A stretch of 64,000 nt of DNA, taken from assembly GCF_011927635.1 (NCBI RefSeq), contig NZ_JAATJB010000008.1, positions 62,001-126,000 of the forward strand, given 5' to 3'. Shown in pieces: positions 34,994-42,418 of the stretch. The DNA comes from Sphingomonas trueperi. GTDB taxonomy: Bacteria; Pseudomonadota; Alphaproteobacteria; Sphingomonadales; Sphingomonadaceae. The position numbers and the translations under genes are program-made. Position 1 is the stretch's first letter. Each line of letters begins with the position of its first letter. The notes under the pieces were generated by a model that did not search any database, was not told the origin of the DNA, and worked only from the letters and a program-made list of their open reading frames with translations.

Positions 34994-35019
34994 CTCCCCT
35001 CCCGCGAGCGGGAGGGGAG
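34994..35019 (-). terminator. Hairpin between ahpF and oxyR
   Basis: A perfect 12-bp stem CTCCCCTCCCGC / GCGGGAGGGGAG with a 2-base loop. It begins just past the ahpF stop. On the minus strand it is followed by CTTTCG, a weak U-run. Partial termination would lower oxyR readthrough. The stem belongs to a GGGGAGG-type family seen also at 22008 and 57770. Confidence 0.55.
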
Positions 35020-35024
35020 AGGGC

Positions 35025-36605
35025 TCAGGCGGCAACAGCCTGAAGTTCTTCTTCCGGCAGGCGGATCATGTAGTCGAAGGCCGAGAGCGCCGCAGTCGAA
35101 CCCGCGCCCATCGCGATGACGATCTGCTTGTACGGCACAGTGGTGCAGTCGCCCGCCGCGAAGATGCCGGGCTGGCTGGTCTCGCCGCGCGCATCGATCT
35201 CGATCTCGCCGCGCGTAGTGAGTGCCACCGCGTCCTTCAGCCATTCGGTGTTGGGCACCAGGCCGATCTGGACGAAGATGCCTTCCAGCGCGATGTCGTG
35301 CTCGACGCCGCTGTTGCGGTCCTTGTAGCTGAGGCCCGAGACCTTCTCGCCGTCGCCATTGACCTTGGTGGTCATCGCCGAGGTGAGGATCTTCACGTTG
35401 GGCAGGCTGGCGAGCTTGCGCTGCAGCACCGCGTCGGCGCGGAGCTGGCTGTCATACTCGATCAGCGTGACGTGCGCGACGATGCCGGCCAGGTCGATCG
35501 CGGCCTCGACACCCGAATTGCCGCCGCCGATCACCGCGACGCGCTTGCCCTTGAACAGCGGGCCGTCGCAGTGCGGGCAATAGGCCACGCCCTTGTTCTT
35601 GTATTCGTTCTCGCCCGGCACGTTCATCTGCCGCCAGCGTGCGCCGGTGGAGAGGATGATCGCCTTGGCCTTCAGGCTCGCGCCGTTGGCCAGCACGACC
35701 TCGTGCAGGCCGCCCTCGCGCTGTGCCGGGATCAGCTTTTCGGCACGCTGGAGGTTCATGACGTCGACGTCATAGTCCTTCACATGCTGCTCGAGCTGCG
35801 CGACCAGCTTGGGCCCTTCGGTGTGCGAGACCGAGATGAAATTCTCGATGCCCATGGTGTCGAGCACCTGGCCGCCGAAGCGCTCGGCCGCGACGCCGAC
35901 GCGGATGCCCTTGCGCGCCGTGTAGATCGCGGCTGCAGCGCCGGCGGGGCCGCCGCCGATGATCAGCACCTCGAACGGGTCCTTCTGTTTGATCTTCTCG
36001 GCCGCGCGGGCTTCGGCGCCGGTATCGATCTTCGCGACGATCTGCTCCAGGTCCATCCGGCCCGAGGCGAAGGGTTCGCCGTTCAGGTACACGGTCGGCA
36101 CGGCCATGACCTTGCGGCCCTCGACCTCTTCCTTGAACAGCGCGCCGTCGATCGCCGTGTGGCGGATATTGGGGTTGAGCACCGCCATCAGGTTCAGCGC
36201 CTGCACCACGTCCGGGCAGTTCTGGCACGACAGCGAGAAATAGGTCTCGAAGCTGAACTCGCCCTTGATGTTGCGGACCTGCTCGATCAGTTCCTGTGCC
36301 GCCTTGCTCGGGTGGCCGCCGACCTGGAGCAGGGCGAGCACGAGCGAGGTGAACTCATGCCCCATCGGGATGCCGGCGAAGCGCACGCCGAGTTCGGCGC
36401 CCTTGCGGCGGATCATGAAGCTGGGCTTGCGGCGGTCGTCGGCGTGGACGAGGTCGATCTTGTCGGAAAGCGCGGCGATGGCCGCCAGCAGCTCGCCCAG
36501 CTCGCGCGACTTGGCGTCGTCGCCCAGGCTGGCGACGAGCTCGATCGGCTCGCGGATGTTCACGAGATAGCCCTTGAGCTGCTGCGTCAGAGTGGCGTCG
36601 AGCAT
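35025..36605 (-). CDS. ahpF: Alkyl hydroperoxide reductase subunit F
   Basis: A 526-residue flavoprotein disulfide reductase that feeds electrons from NADH to AhpC. The N-terminal thioredoxin-like repeats carry [12 protein letters not shown]. The FAD domain starts [20 protein letters not shown]. The NADH domain holds the redox motif [20 protein letters not shown], then [14 protein letters not shown]. The C-terminal FAD motif is [17 protein letters not shown]. The length matches E. coli AhpF (521). It follows ahpC by 142 bp that hold a strong hairpin. Confidence 0.95.
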   Translation of the reverse strand: MLDATLTQQLKGYLVNIREPIELVASLGDDAKSRELGELLAAIAALSDKIDLVHADDRRKPSFMIRRKGAELGVRFAGIPMGHEFTSLVLALLQVGGHPSKAAQELIEQVRNIKGEFSFETYFSLSCQNCPDVVQALNLMAVLNPNIRHTAIDGALFKEEVEGRKVMAVPTVYLNGEPFASGRMDLEQIVAKIDTGAEARAAEKIKQKDPFEVLIIGGGPAGAAAAIYTARKGIRVGVAAERFGGQVLDTMGIENFISVSHTEGPKLVAQLEQHVKDYDVDVMNLQRAEKLIPAQREGGLHEVVLANGASLKAKAIILSTGARWRQMNVPGENEYKNKGVAYCPHCDGPLFKGKRVAVIGGGNSGVEAAIDLAGIVAHVTLIEYDSQLRADAVLQRKLASLPNVKILTSAMTTKVNGDGEKVSGLSYKDRNSGVEHDIALEGIFVQIGLVPNTEWLKDAVALTTRGEIEIDARGETSQPGIFAAGDCTTVPYKQIVIAMGAGSTAALSAFDYMIRLPEEELQAVAA

Positions 36606-36633
36606 GGGAAAACTCCTGTGTGTCTCACTAAAA

Positions 36634-36668
36634 CGGCCCGGAGCGGAGGGGGGATCCGCTCCGGGCCG
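36634..36668 (-). terminator. Attenuator-like hairpin between ahpC and ahpF
   Basis: A perfect 14-bp stem, CGGCCCGGAGCGGA / TCCGCTCCGGGCCG, encloses a 7-base G-rich loop. On the minus strand it is followed by only TTT. A second weaker hairpin (CGGCGCC 36673-36679 with GGCGCCG 36701-36707) encloses a run of eight G. Such a partial block between ahpC and ahpF would give more of the peroxidase than of the reductase, the ratio the enzymes need. Confidence 0.6.
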
Positions 36669-36747
36669 CGAACGGCGCCCGCAAGGGGGGGGCAGGGGCA
36701 GGCGCCGTAACCTTTGCTCCTCTCCTTATAGGGGAGGATAGCCTGGC

Positions 36748-37311
36748 TTAGATCTTGCCGACCAGGTCGAGCGACGGCGCGAGGGTCTCGGCGCCTTCTT
36801 CCCACTTGGCGGGGCAGACTTCGCCCGGGTGGGCGGCGATGTACTGGGCTGCCTTGATCTTGCGGAGCAGCTCGGTGGCGTTACGGCCGACGCCTTCCGA
36901 GGTGATTTCCATGATCTGGATCACGCCGTCCGGATCGACCACGAAGGTGCCGCGGTCGGCCAGGCCCTGGCCCGCACGCAGAACGTCGAAGTTGTTCGAG
37001 ATGGTGTGGTTCTGGTCGCCCAGCATGTAGTAGTTGATCTTGCCGATCGCGGGCGAGGTGTCGTGCCACGCCTTGTGGCTGAAGTGGGTGTCGGTCGAGA
37101 CCGAGTAGACTTCAACGCCCATGCCCTGCAGGGTCGGGTAGATATCGGCCAGGTCTTCCAGTTCGGTCGGGCACACGAAGGTGAAGTCCGCCGGGTAGAA
37201 GAAGAAGACCGCCCACTTGCCCTTCACGTCGGCGTCGGTGACTTCGACGAACTTGCCTTCCTTGTAGGCCTGTGCGGTGAACGGCTTGATGGTGCTGCCG
37301 ATGAGAGCCAT
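36748..37311 (-). CDS. ahpC: Alkyl hydroperoxide reductase subunit C (2-Cys peroxiredoxin)
   Basis: A 187-residue typical AhpC, the same length as E. coli. The peroxidatic Cys is Cys47 in [17 protein letters not shown] and the resolving Cys is Cys166 in [11 protein letters not shown]. It reduces hydrogen peroxide and organic hydroperoxides in the cytosol. The ATG at 37311 gives the canonical [11 protein letters not shown] start and has GGAGG about 10 bases upstream. The frame is open farther up, but this is leader sequence. Control by OxyR through the box at 37405-37423 is likely, given oxyR in the same operon. Confidence 0.97.
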   Translation of the reverse strand: MALIGSTIKPFTAQAYKEGKFVEVTDADVKGKWAVFFFYPADFTFVCPTELEDLADIYPTLQGMGVEVYSVSTDTHFSHKAWHDTSPAIGKINYYMLGDQNHTISNNFDVLRAGQGLADRGTFVVDPDGVIQIMEITSEGVGRNATELLRKIKAAQYIAAHPGEVCPAKWEEGAETLAPSLDLVGKI

Positions 37312-37647
37312 GAGTGTTGTTCCTCCAGAACGGGGGTTGCTGTTGCGAAGCCGGATATAGACGGCTGCAACGCCCCTGTGAAATTGGAAGACCCGCTTGG
37401 GCTGATCGAGTATATCACTCAATAGCAGACTTTTGATCGATGTTGCGAGGGGAGCTGGTCGCGGGGCGAGAGCTGCAACCCAGCTACCGTGGGCGCCGAA
37501 GGCGGCGCGGTCAAGGCGCCGCTGGAAGCCGAAGGATTTGTACCGCGCGGCGTAATCCGGCGGACGCGCGCCTCGCGACAGCAAATTCGGCGCGGTCTGC
37601 GAACATTGGGCGGCGACCCGCTGGACTCTCCGCGCCGGACGGTAGCG
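37312..37647. other. Intergenic region between ahpC and the acyltransferase
   Basis: These 336 bp hold the ahpC leader and promoter on the minus strand (about 37312-37440). Beyond that is a GC-rich stretch in which the words GGCGCCG and GGCGGCG recur, without an open frame that resembles a gene. It also contains the region after the end of the acyltransferase gene (stop near 37648), with no clear terminator hairpin. Confidence 0.6.
37405..37423 (-). promoter_or_regulatory. Candidate OxyR box upstream of ahpC
   Basis: ATCGAGT-ATATC-ACTCAAT is a 7-bp inverted repeat with one mismatch and a 5-bp AT centre, 94-112 bp upstream of the ahpC ATG. It fits the size of a LysR-type recognition site and lies upstream of where a promoter should be. 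The match to a defined OxyR consensus is not exact. Confidence 0.45.
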
Positions 37648-38910
37648 TCAGGCCGGAACGGTCGCTGCAATCGGATCACGGTCCGCGACGGGCGCCGCGT
37701 CCGTGGCAATGGGCGCCTGGCTGCTCGGCCCTTTGCGGGACAACCACTTGCGCGAGGCATCCCGCGCGGGTGCCTCGATCCAGCGATAGGTTGCCGCGGA
37801 GACCAGTACCACCACTCCGAGCACGACGAAGACCATCAGGTCGGGCGCGAAGGTGACGATCTTCAGGGTGCCGCCTGTGTTGAAGCGGGTTTCGATCAGC
37901 GGGTGGTGCAGGCTGGTGCCGACGAGCGAGAGGACGTCTAGGCTACGCGCGACCACCAGCGTATGGACCATGTAGATCGAATAGGACAGCGTCCCGAGCA
38001 GCAGGAAGGGCCGCAGCTTCAGCAGGCGGCTGATCAGGCCCTGTTCGGCCGCGAACAGGATCACCGTTGCAGCGAACAGCAGCGGTGCGAGGACCGGGAC
38101 GGCGCCCGCTGCGACCATGGCGATGCACGCCGCCGTCGCGATCAGTTCCAGCGTCGTGGCCGGTAGCAGCCCCAGCGCGGGCCAGCGCATTCTCGCGACC
38201 AGCATCCAGGCAAGCACGCCCAGCGAGAAGCCGAGGATGCAGCGCGCAAAGCTATACGCGGTCGCCGGGTCCCAGGCGGGCGGACCGGCAAGTGCCAGCA
38301 CCAGCCCGGCCGAAATGGCGAGCGCAGCGGCCATGGGGGCCGTCCAGCGGGGCAGGGCGCGGAAGAGCACCGCCATCAGCAGATAGGTCCATACTTCCGC
38401 GGCGATGCTCCAGCTCGGGCCGTTCCAGACGATCGAGGGGAAGCCGCAGAAAATCTGCACCAGGGCGAGCGAGCCGGCGAGTTCGCCGAGCGTCCGCGGG
38501 TCGGAGAAGGGGGTGCGGTGGCTCAGGCCCGCCGTTCCGACGAGCGCGCCGACAATCTCCATTGCAAGGAACAGCGCGAGGATCGCGAAATGGAGCGGGT
38601 AGACCCTGCCGAGCCGCAGCAACATGAACTTGCCCACCGAATAGCCGGTGCGCAGCCGCTCAAGATAGCCGCAGGAAATCACGAAGCCGCTGAGGACGAA
38701 GAAGAAGTCCACGAACATCCAGCTGTTGTGCACCAGGCTGGAATTGGTGACGCGGCCGGTGGAGTGCAGGTGAAACAGGACGATCATGCAGGCGCAGAGG
38801 CCGCGTAGGCTGTCGAGCGCCAGAAAACGGGCTCGAACCGCATGCGCGGATGTGCTGCTGGAGAGTGCCTCCACCATCAAATTCGGCCCCCTGATGTCCC
38901 GGTCTGCCAT
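37648..38910 (-). CDS. Acyltransferase family 3 membrane protein (OafA/YrhL-like)
   Basis: A 420-residue, about ten-helix protein. The signature RFLALDSLRGLCACMIVLFH (conserved Arg and His) and the following HNSWMFVDFFFVLSGFVISC are typical of acyltransferase 3. LGTLSYSIYMVHTLV is the late conserved helix. These enzymes move acetyl or other acyl groups onto sugars of LPS, capsule, peptidoglycan or secreted glycans. The acceptor is not known. The C-terminal 40 residues are soluble and Ala/Pro rich. A second such gene lies 89 bp upstream in the same direction. Confidence 0.88.
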   Translation of the reverse strand: MADRDIRGPNLMVEALSSSTSAHAVRARFLALDSLRGLCACMIVLFHLHSTGRVTNSSLVHNSWMFVDFFFVLSGFVISCGYLERLRTGYSVGKFMLLRLGRVYPLHFAILALFLAMEIVGALVGTAGLSHRTPFSDPRTLGELAGSLALVQIFCGFPSIVWNGPSWSIAAEVWTYLLMAVLFRALPRWTAPMAAALAISAGLVLALAGPPAWDPATAYSFARCILGFSLGVLAWMLVARMRWPALGLLPATTLELIATAACIAMVAAGAVPVLAPLLFAATVILFAAEQGLISRLLKLRPFLLLGTLSYSIYMVHTLVVARSLDVLSLVGTSLHHPLIETRFNTGGTLKIVTFAPDLMVFVVLGVVVLVSAATYRWIEAPARDASRKWLSRKGPSSQAPIATDAAPVADRDPIAATVPA

Positions 38911-38999
38911 GGCTTATCATTTTTGAGTCCCGAGTGGAATAGAGGCTGGTGCCGCGACATGGCCGTTTCGGGACGAGGGTTTCGCAGCGCGCGGGATCG

Positions 39000-40208
39000 T
39001 CAGGGTGCGGTGGCGGGGATCGGCGAGGCGACAGGACGAAGACGCTCGCCAAGGCGCTTGCCGAAGCGCCAGGCCGGCCGCTCTATCAGCAGATAGGTCA
39101 CCGCAGTGACCAGCACGATCAGCATCGCCAGCGCCGGGATCAGTAGCGGCAGCGCCGCCAGCGGCAGGCTCCGCACGATCGAGGTCGCATCGACGAACAG
39201 CAGGTTGAGCAGGATGCCGTGCAGCAGATAGATGCCAAACGAGATCTCGCCCACCACCGCCGCGCCGGGCAACGAGAAGATGCCGCCGAAGCCGTTCCCC
39301 GCCGCCACGCAGCAGAAGAAGAAGGCGAAGGCGAAGAACGCGGGGGTGAGCGCATGGTGGGACAGGGTCAGCGCCGGGATCATCGCCAGCGTGGCGAGGA
39401 TCGCAGCGAGGGGGGAGGCAAGCCAGCGGCGGATGGCGTCCCGCGCGCAGAGTTCGTACGCCAGCATTCCCGCGGCGAAGAGCGGCCAGAAGGTGACGAG
39501 TTTCCCGCCGACATGCGCCACATTGGCGGCGGCGCCCACCGCCAGCACCAGCAGCGGCACGGTCCAGCTCGGCAGCCTGACGATCTTGGCGAGTTGCAGG
39601 CCCAGCGCCACGACGGGCAGCAGCAACAGGTAAAACAGCCATTCCTGCCATAGCGACCATAGCACCAGCGCATTGACCAGCCCGCTATCGGCATAGCCCA
39701 TGATCGGCACTTCGCGGTGCGCGCTGATCCATTCGAGCGCGGCGCGGGCATAGCTGGCGTCGGGGCGCGCGCCGGTCCGCAGCGCGATCACCAGCGAGAT
39801 CAGCAGGAACGATATGGCGACCAGCGGCACGATGCGGAAGAAGCGCCCGACATAGACCTTCGGCCAGAAGACATGGTTGATGCCTTTGAGCGCGGTGGGA
39901 TAGAAGACCAGCCCGGTGATCATGAAGAACAGCGCCACCGCGCCGGCGCCGAGCTGGTTGACGAAGGGCAGGTCGGCCGCAGACCAGGGCTGGCCGTACA
40001 CGACGACATGCGTCCAGATCCAGAAATGGTGGCTGAGCACCGACAGCGCGAGAAAGCCGCGCAAGCCGTCGATATTGCCGAAGCGCGGCCCCTTGGGCAC
40101 CGGAAAGCCGCCCCGCCGCAGCACGCCGCCCACCAGCACCGCGGCGATGAGGGACACGAAGTAGAAGAAGAGGAAGCTGAGCGTGAAGGCGTCGACCGGC
40201 AGACTCAC
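39000..40208 (-). CDS. Acyltransferase family 3 membrane protein, second copy
   Basis: A 402-residue polytopic protein of the same family: FGNIDGLRGFLALSVLSHHF (the RGxxA motif with His), FFMITGLVFYPTAL, KVYVGRFFRIVPLVAISFLL and the late GEISFGIYLLHGILLNLLF. It differs from the downstream copy (for example SHH versus LFH, an N-terminal extra helix) and is not a recent duplicate. Its product may acylate a surface glycan. The pair might modify two positions of the same polymer. Confidence 0.85.
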   Translation of the reverse strand: MSLPVDAFTLSFLFFYFVSLIAAVLVGGVLRRGGFPVPKGPRFGNIDGLRGFLALSVLSHHFWIWTHVVVYGQPWSAADLPFVNQLGAGAVALFFMITGLVFYPTALKGINHVFWPKVYVGRFFRIVPLVAISFLLISLVIALRTGARPDASYARAALEWISAHREVPIMGYADSGLVNALVLWSLWQEWLFYLLLLPVVALGLQLAKIVRLPSWTVPLLVLAVGAAANVAHVGGKLVTFWPLFAAGMLAYELCARDAIRRWLASPLAAILATLAMIPALTLSHHALTPAFFAFAFFFCCVAAGNGFGGIFSLPGAAVVGEISFGIYLLHGILLNLLFVDATSIVRSLPLAALPLLIPALAMLIVLVTAVTYLLIERPAWRFGKRLGERLRPVASPIPATAP

Positions 40209-40295
40209 GTAGTTTGACCTCTTTTTCGCGGCGATATTACCCCATCGCTACCATGCAGCGCCTGGCTTTGCACGCGTTGCGCCGCAGCAATGCGG

Positions 40296-41069
40296 TCAGG
40301 CGAGCGCGCGATAGAGGCTGAACGCGCTGGTCGCAGTCAGCACGATGCCGACCAGGCTCAGCAGCAGCCGCACCGGCATGCGCTTGGCGAACATCGCCCC
40401 GAACGGCGCCGCGATGACGCCGCCGAGCAGCAGCCCCAGCACCGGATGCCAGAAATCGGGGGTGAAGCCCTGCGCGCCGATATGGAACAGGAAGGTCGCC
40501 GAGATGGTCAGCGTCAGGAAGAATTCGGTGGTATTGACCGTGCCGATCGTCGTGCGCGGCTGCGCGCCCTGGACGAGCAGGTTGCTGGTCACTACCGGCC
40601 CCCAGCCGCCGCCGCCCGCCGCGTCGAGGAAGCCGCCGGCCAGCCCCAGCGGCTCGACGATCTTCGGCTCGCGGTGGTGCGGCGCGAAGCGGATCGCGCG
40701 GAACAGCAGATAAAGGCCGATGGCAGACAGATAGGCCATCACGAACGGCCGAGTCACCGAAGCATCGAGCGTGGTGAGCACATAGGCGCCGAGCACGCCC
40801 CCGATAATGCCGGGGATCAGCAGCCGCGCGAACAGCCGCCAGTTGACATTGCGATGGAGGACATGGCTGAGCCCGGAGACGCCGGTGGTCATCGTCTCGA
40901 CCAGATGGACGCCCGCCGAGGCGGTGGCGGGGGCGATGCCCAGCACGCTCACCAGCAAGGTACTGGAGATCACCCCGAAGGCCATGCCGAGCGCGCCGTC
41001 CACCAACTGGGCGGCGAAACCGACGGCGATGTAGGGCAGCATTTCGGCGAGCGTGATTCCGGCGAGCAT
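40296..41069 (-). CDS. TauE/SafE-family sulfite/anion exporter-like permease
   Basis: A 257-residue, about eight-helix inner-membrane protein. The family repeats are visible: VGFAAQLVDGALGMAFGVIS in the first half and GLAGGFLDAAGGGGWGPVV in the second, each with the conserved GxxGxGxG-like loop. TauE/SafE proteins move sulfite, sulfoacetate or related sulfur anions. It is divergent from a serine acetyltransferase gene, so a link to sulfur assimilation is reasonable but inferred. Confidence 0.87.
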   Translation of the reverse strand: MLAGITLAEMLPYIAVGFAAQLVDGALGMAFGVISSTLLVSVLGIAPATASAGVHLVETMTTGVSGLSHVLHRNVNWRLFARLLIPGIIGGVLGAYVLTTLDASVTRPFVMAYLSAIGLYLLFRAIRFAPHHREPKIVEPLGLAGGFLDAAGGGGWGPVVTSNLLVQGAQPRTTIGTVNTTEFFLTLTISATFLFHIGAQGFTPDFWHPVLGLLLGGVIAAPFGAMFAKRMPVRLLLSLVGIVLTATSAFSLYRALA

Positions 41070-41129
41070 CCATGCCCCTGTTGCGGCGGTCGGCCTCTCG
41101 AAATGGCGGGTTCTGCTAAATCCTACAAC

Positions 41130-41149
41130 CCCGATAGTGTATGATCGGG
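41130..41149. promoter_or_regulatory. Inverted repeat between the TauE/SafE gene and epsC
   Basis: CCCGAT (41130-41135) and ATCGGG (41144-41149) are perfect arms with an 8-base spacer, midway in the 155-bp divergent region. It may bind a regulator shared by both genes. No candidate factor is visible nearby. Confidence 0.35.
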
Positions 41150-41224
41150 ACGGGCCCGCTTCTGGGCGATGCTGGAAATTTCGCGGACGCTCCCCTATTT
41201 TGCGGGCTGCAAAGGGGTCCGGCC

Positions 41225-41914
41225 ATGTACCAGCGTCTCAAGCGCTATCTCGATTCGATTCATGCGCGCGATCCCGCGCCACGCAGCCGGCTGGAAATCC
41301 TGCTCTATCCGGGCGTCTGGGCGCTCGGCTATCACCGCATCGCGCACGCGCTGTTCCGCCGCCGCTTCTTCTTCCTCGCCCGGCTGGTCAACCACTGGTC
41401 GCGCTGGATGACCGCGATCGACATCCATCCGGGCGCGACGATCGGGCATGATTTCTTCATCGACCATGGCTTCGTCGTGATTGGCGAGACCGCGATCATC
41501 GGCGACAATGTGACGATCTACCAGTGCGTGACGCTGGGCGGCACGAGTCCCGACAATGGCGTGGGCGGCAAGCGTCACCCGACGCTGCTCGACGGCGTGA
41601 TCATCGGCTCCGGCGCGCAGGTGCTGGGCCCGATCACGGTGGGCGAGCGCGCGCGGATCGGCGCCAACGCGGTCGTCACCAAGGACGTTGCCCCCGGCGC
41701 GGTGATGGTGGGCATCCCGGCCAAGCCGACGCTGGTCGAGGCGATGACCTGGCAGAAGGACTTCGTTCCCTATGGCACGCCGTGCAGCGACGTGTTCGAC
41801 CCCGCCAGCCAGAAGCTTGAGCTGATGCGCTGCGAGCTGGATACGCTGCGCAAGCGGCTCGACGCGATGATCGCCGAGCGCGAGGCCGAGGCCGAACGGC
41901 GCGATCGGGCCTGA
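41225..41914 (+). CDS. epsC: Serine O-acetyltransferase EpsC (short CysE type)
   Basis: A 229-residue enzyme that acetylates serine with acetyl-CoA, the first step of cysteine synthesis. The left-handed beta-helix motif appears as IHPGATIGHDFFIDHGFVV, then GDNVTIYQCVTLGGTS, HPTLLDGVIIGSGAQVLGP and GAVMVGIPAKP. It lacks the long N-terminal helical domain of E. coli CysE, and the N-terminus (YQRLKRYLDSIHARDPAPRS) is that of EpsC. A coiled-coil tail (about 195-229) ends the chain. ATG 41225 is the natural start. It shares one base with the DUF2794 start (TGATG). Confidence 0.93.
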   Translation: MYQRLKRYLDSIHARDPAPRSRLEILLYPGVWALGYHRIAHALFRRRFFFLARLVNHWSRWMTAIDIHPGATIGHDFFIDHGFVVIGETAIIGDNVTIYQCVTLGGTSPDNGVGGKRHPTLLDGVIIGSGAQVLGPITVGERARIGANAVVTKDVAPGAVMVGIPAKPTLVEAMTWQKDFVPYGTPCSDVFDPASQKLELMRCELDTLRKRLDAMIAEREAEAERRDRA

Positions 41915-42252
41915 TGGGAACCGTCACCCCGCTTCCCCTCGCGCGCGCCGAGCAGGTCGGCTTCGATCGCCTCGAACTCAACCGGATCCTCGATCTCTAC
42001 GGCCGGATGGTCGCGGCGGGGCATTGGCGCGACTATGCGATGCAGTTCGAGAAGGACTATGCCGCCTTCGCCGCATTCCGCCGCGCTGCCGAGCGGCCCG
42101 AATATCGCATCGAGAAGCGGCCGGCCTTGCGCAATCGCCAGGGCATGTGGGCGCTGGTCAACGAAAGCGGCGCGGTGCTCAAGCGCGGGCATGAACTCGG
42201 CCCGGTGCTCGCCCCGGTCGAGCGCCGGCTGATGAAGCTGGTGGAAGAATAG
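41914..42252 (+). CDS. DUF2794-family protein
   Basis: A 112-residue protein with the DUF2794 marks: FDRLELNRILDLYGRMVAAG, then WRDYAMQF, and YRIEKRPALRNRQGMWALVN, ending VERRLMKLV. The family is largely confined to alphaproteobacteria and has no known function. It is translationally coupled to epsC (shared A of TGATG). Confidence 0.88.
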   Translation: MGTVTPLPLARAEQVGFDRLELNRILDLYGRMVAAGHWRDYAMQFEKDYAAFAAFRRAAERPEYRIEKRPALRNRQGMWALVNESGAVLKRGHELGPVLAPVERRLMKLVEE

Positions 42253-42418
42253 GCTAGCCGCCCCTCCCGGCGGTTTCGGCACGCGTCCCCGTCCGGGATT
42301 GCTGCGATGCGGTACGTCAAACGCCCCATGGCGGCGCATGCCGTTTCCCCAAAGTCTGCAGGCACAAGCCAGCCGCACACGTGGCGGCCAGGGACCAAAG
42401 CAGAAAAAGGGGGCTAGG

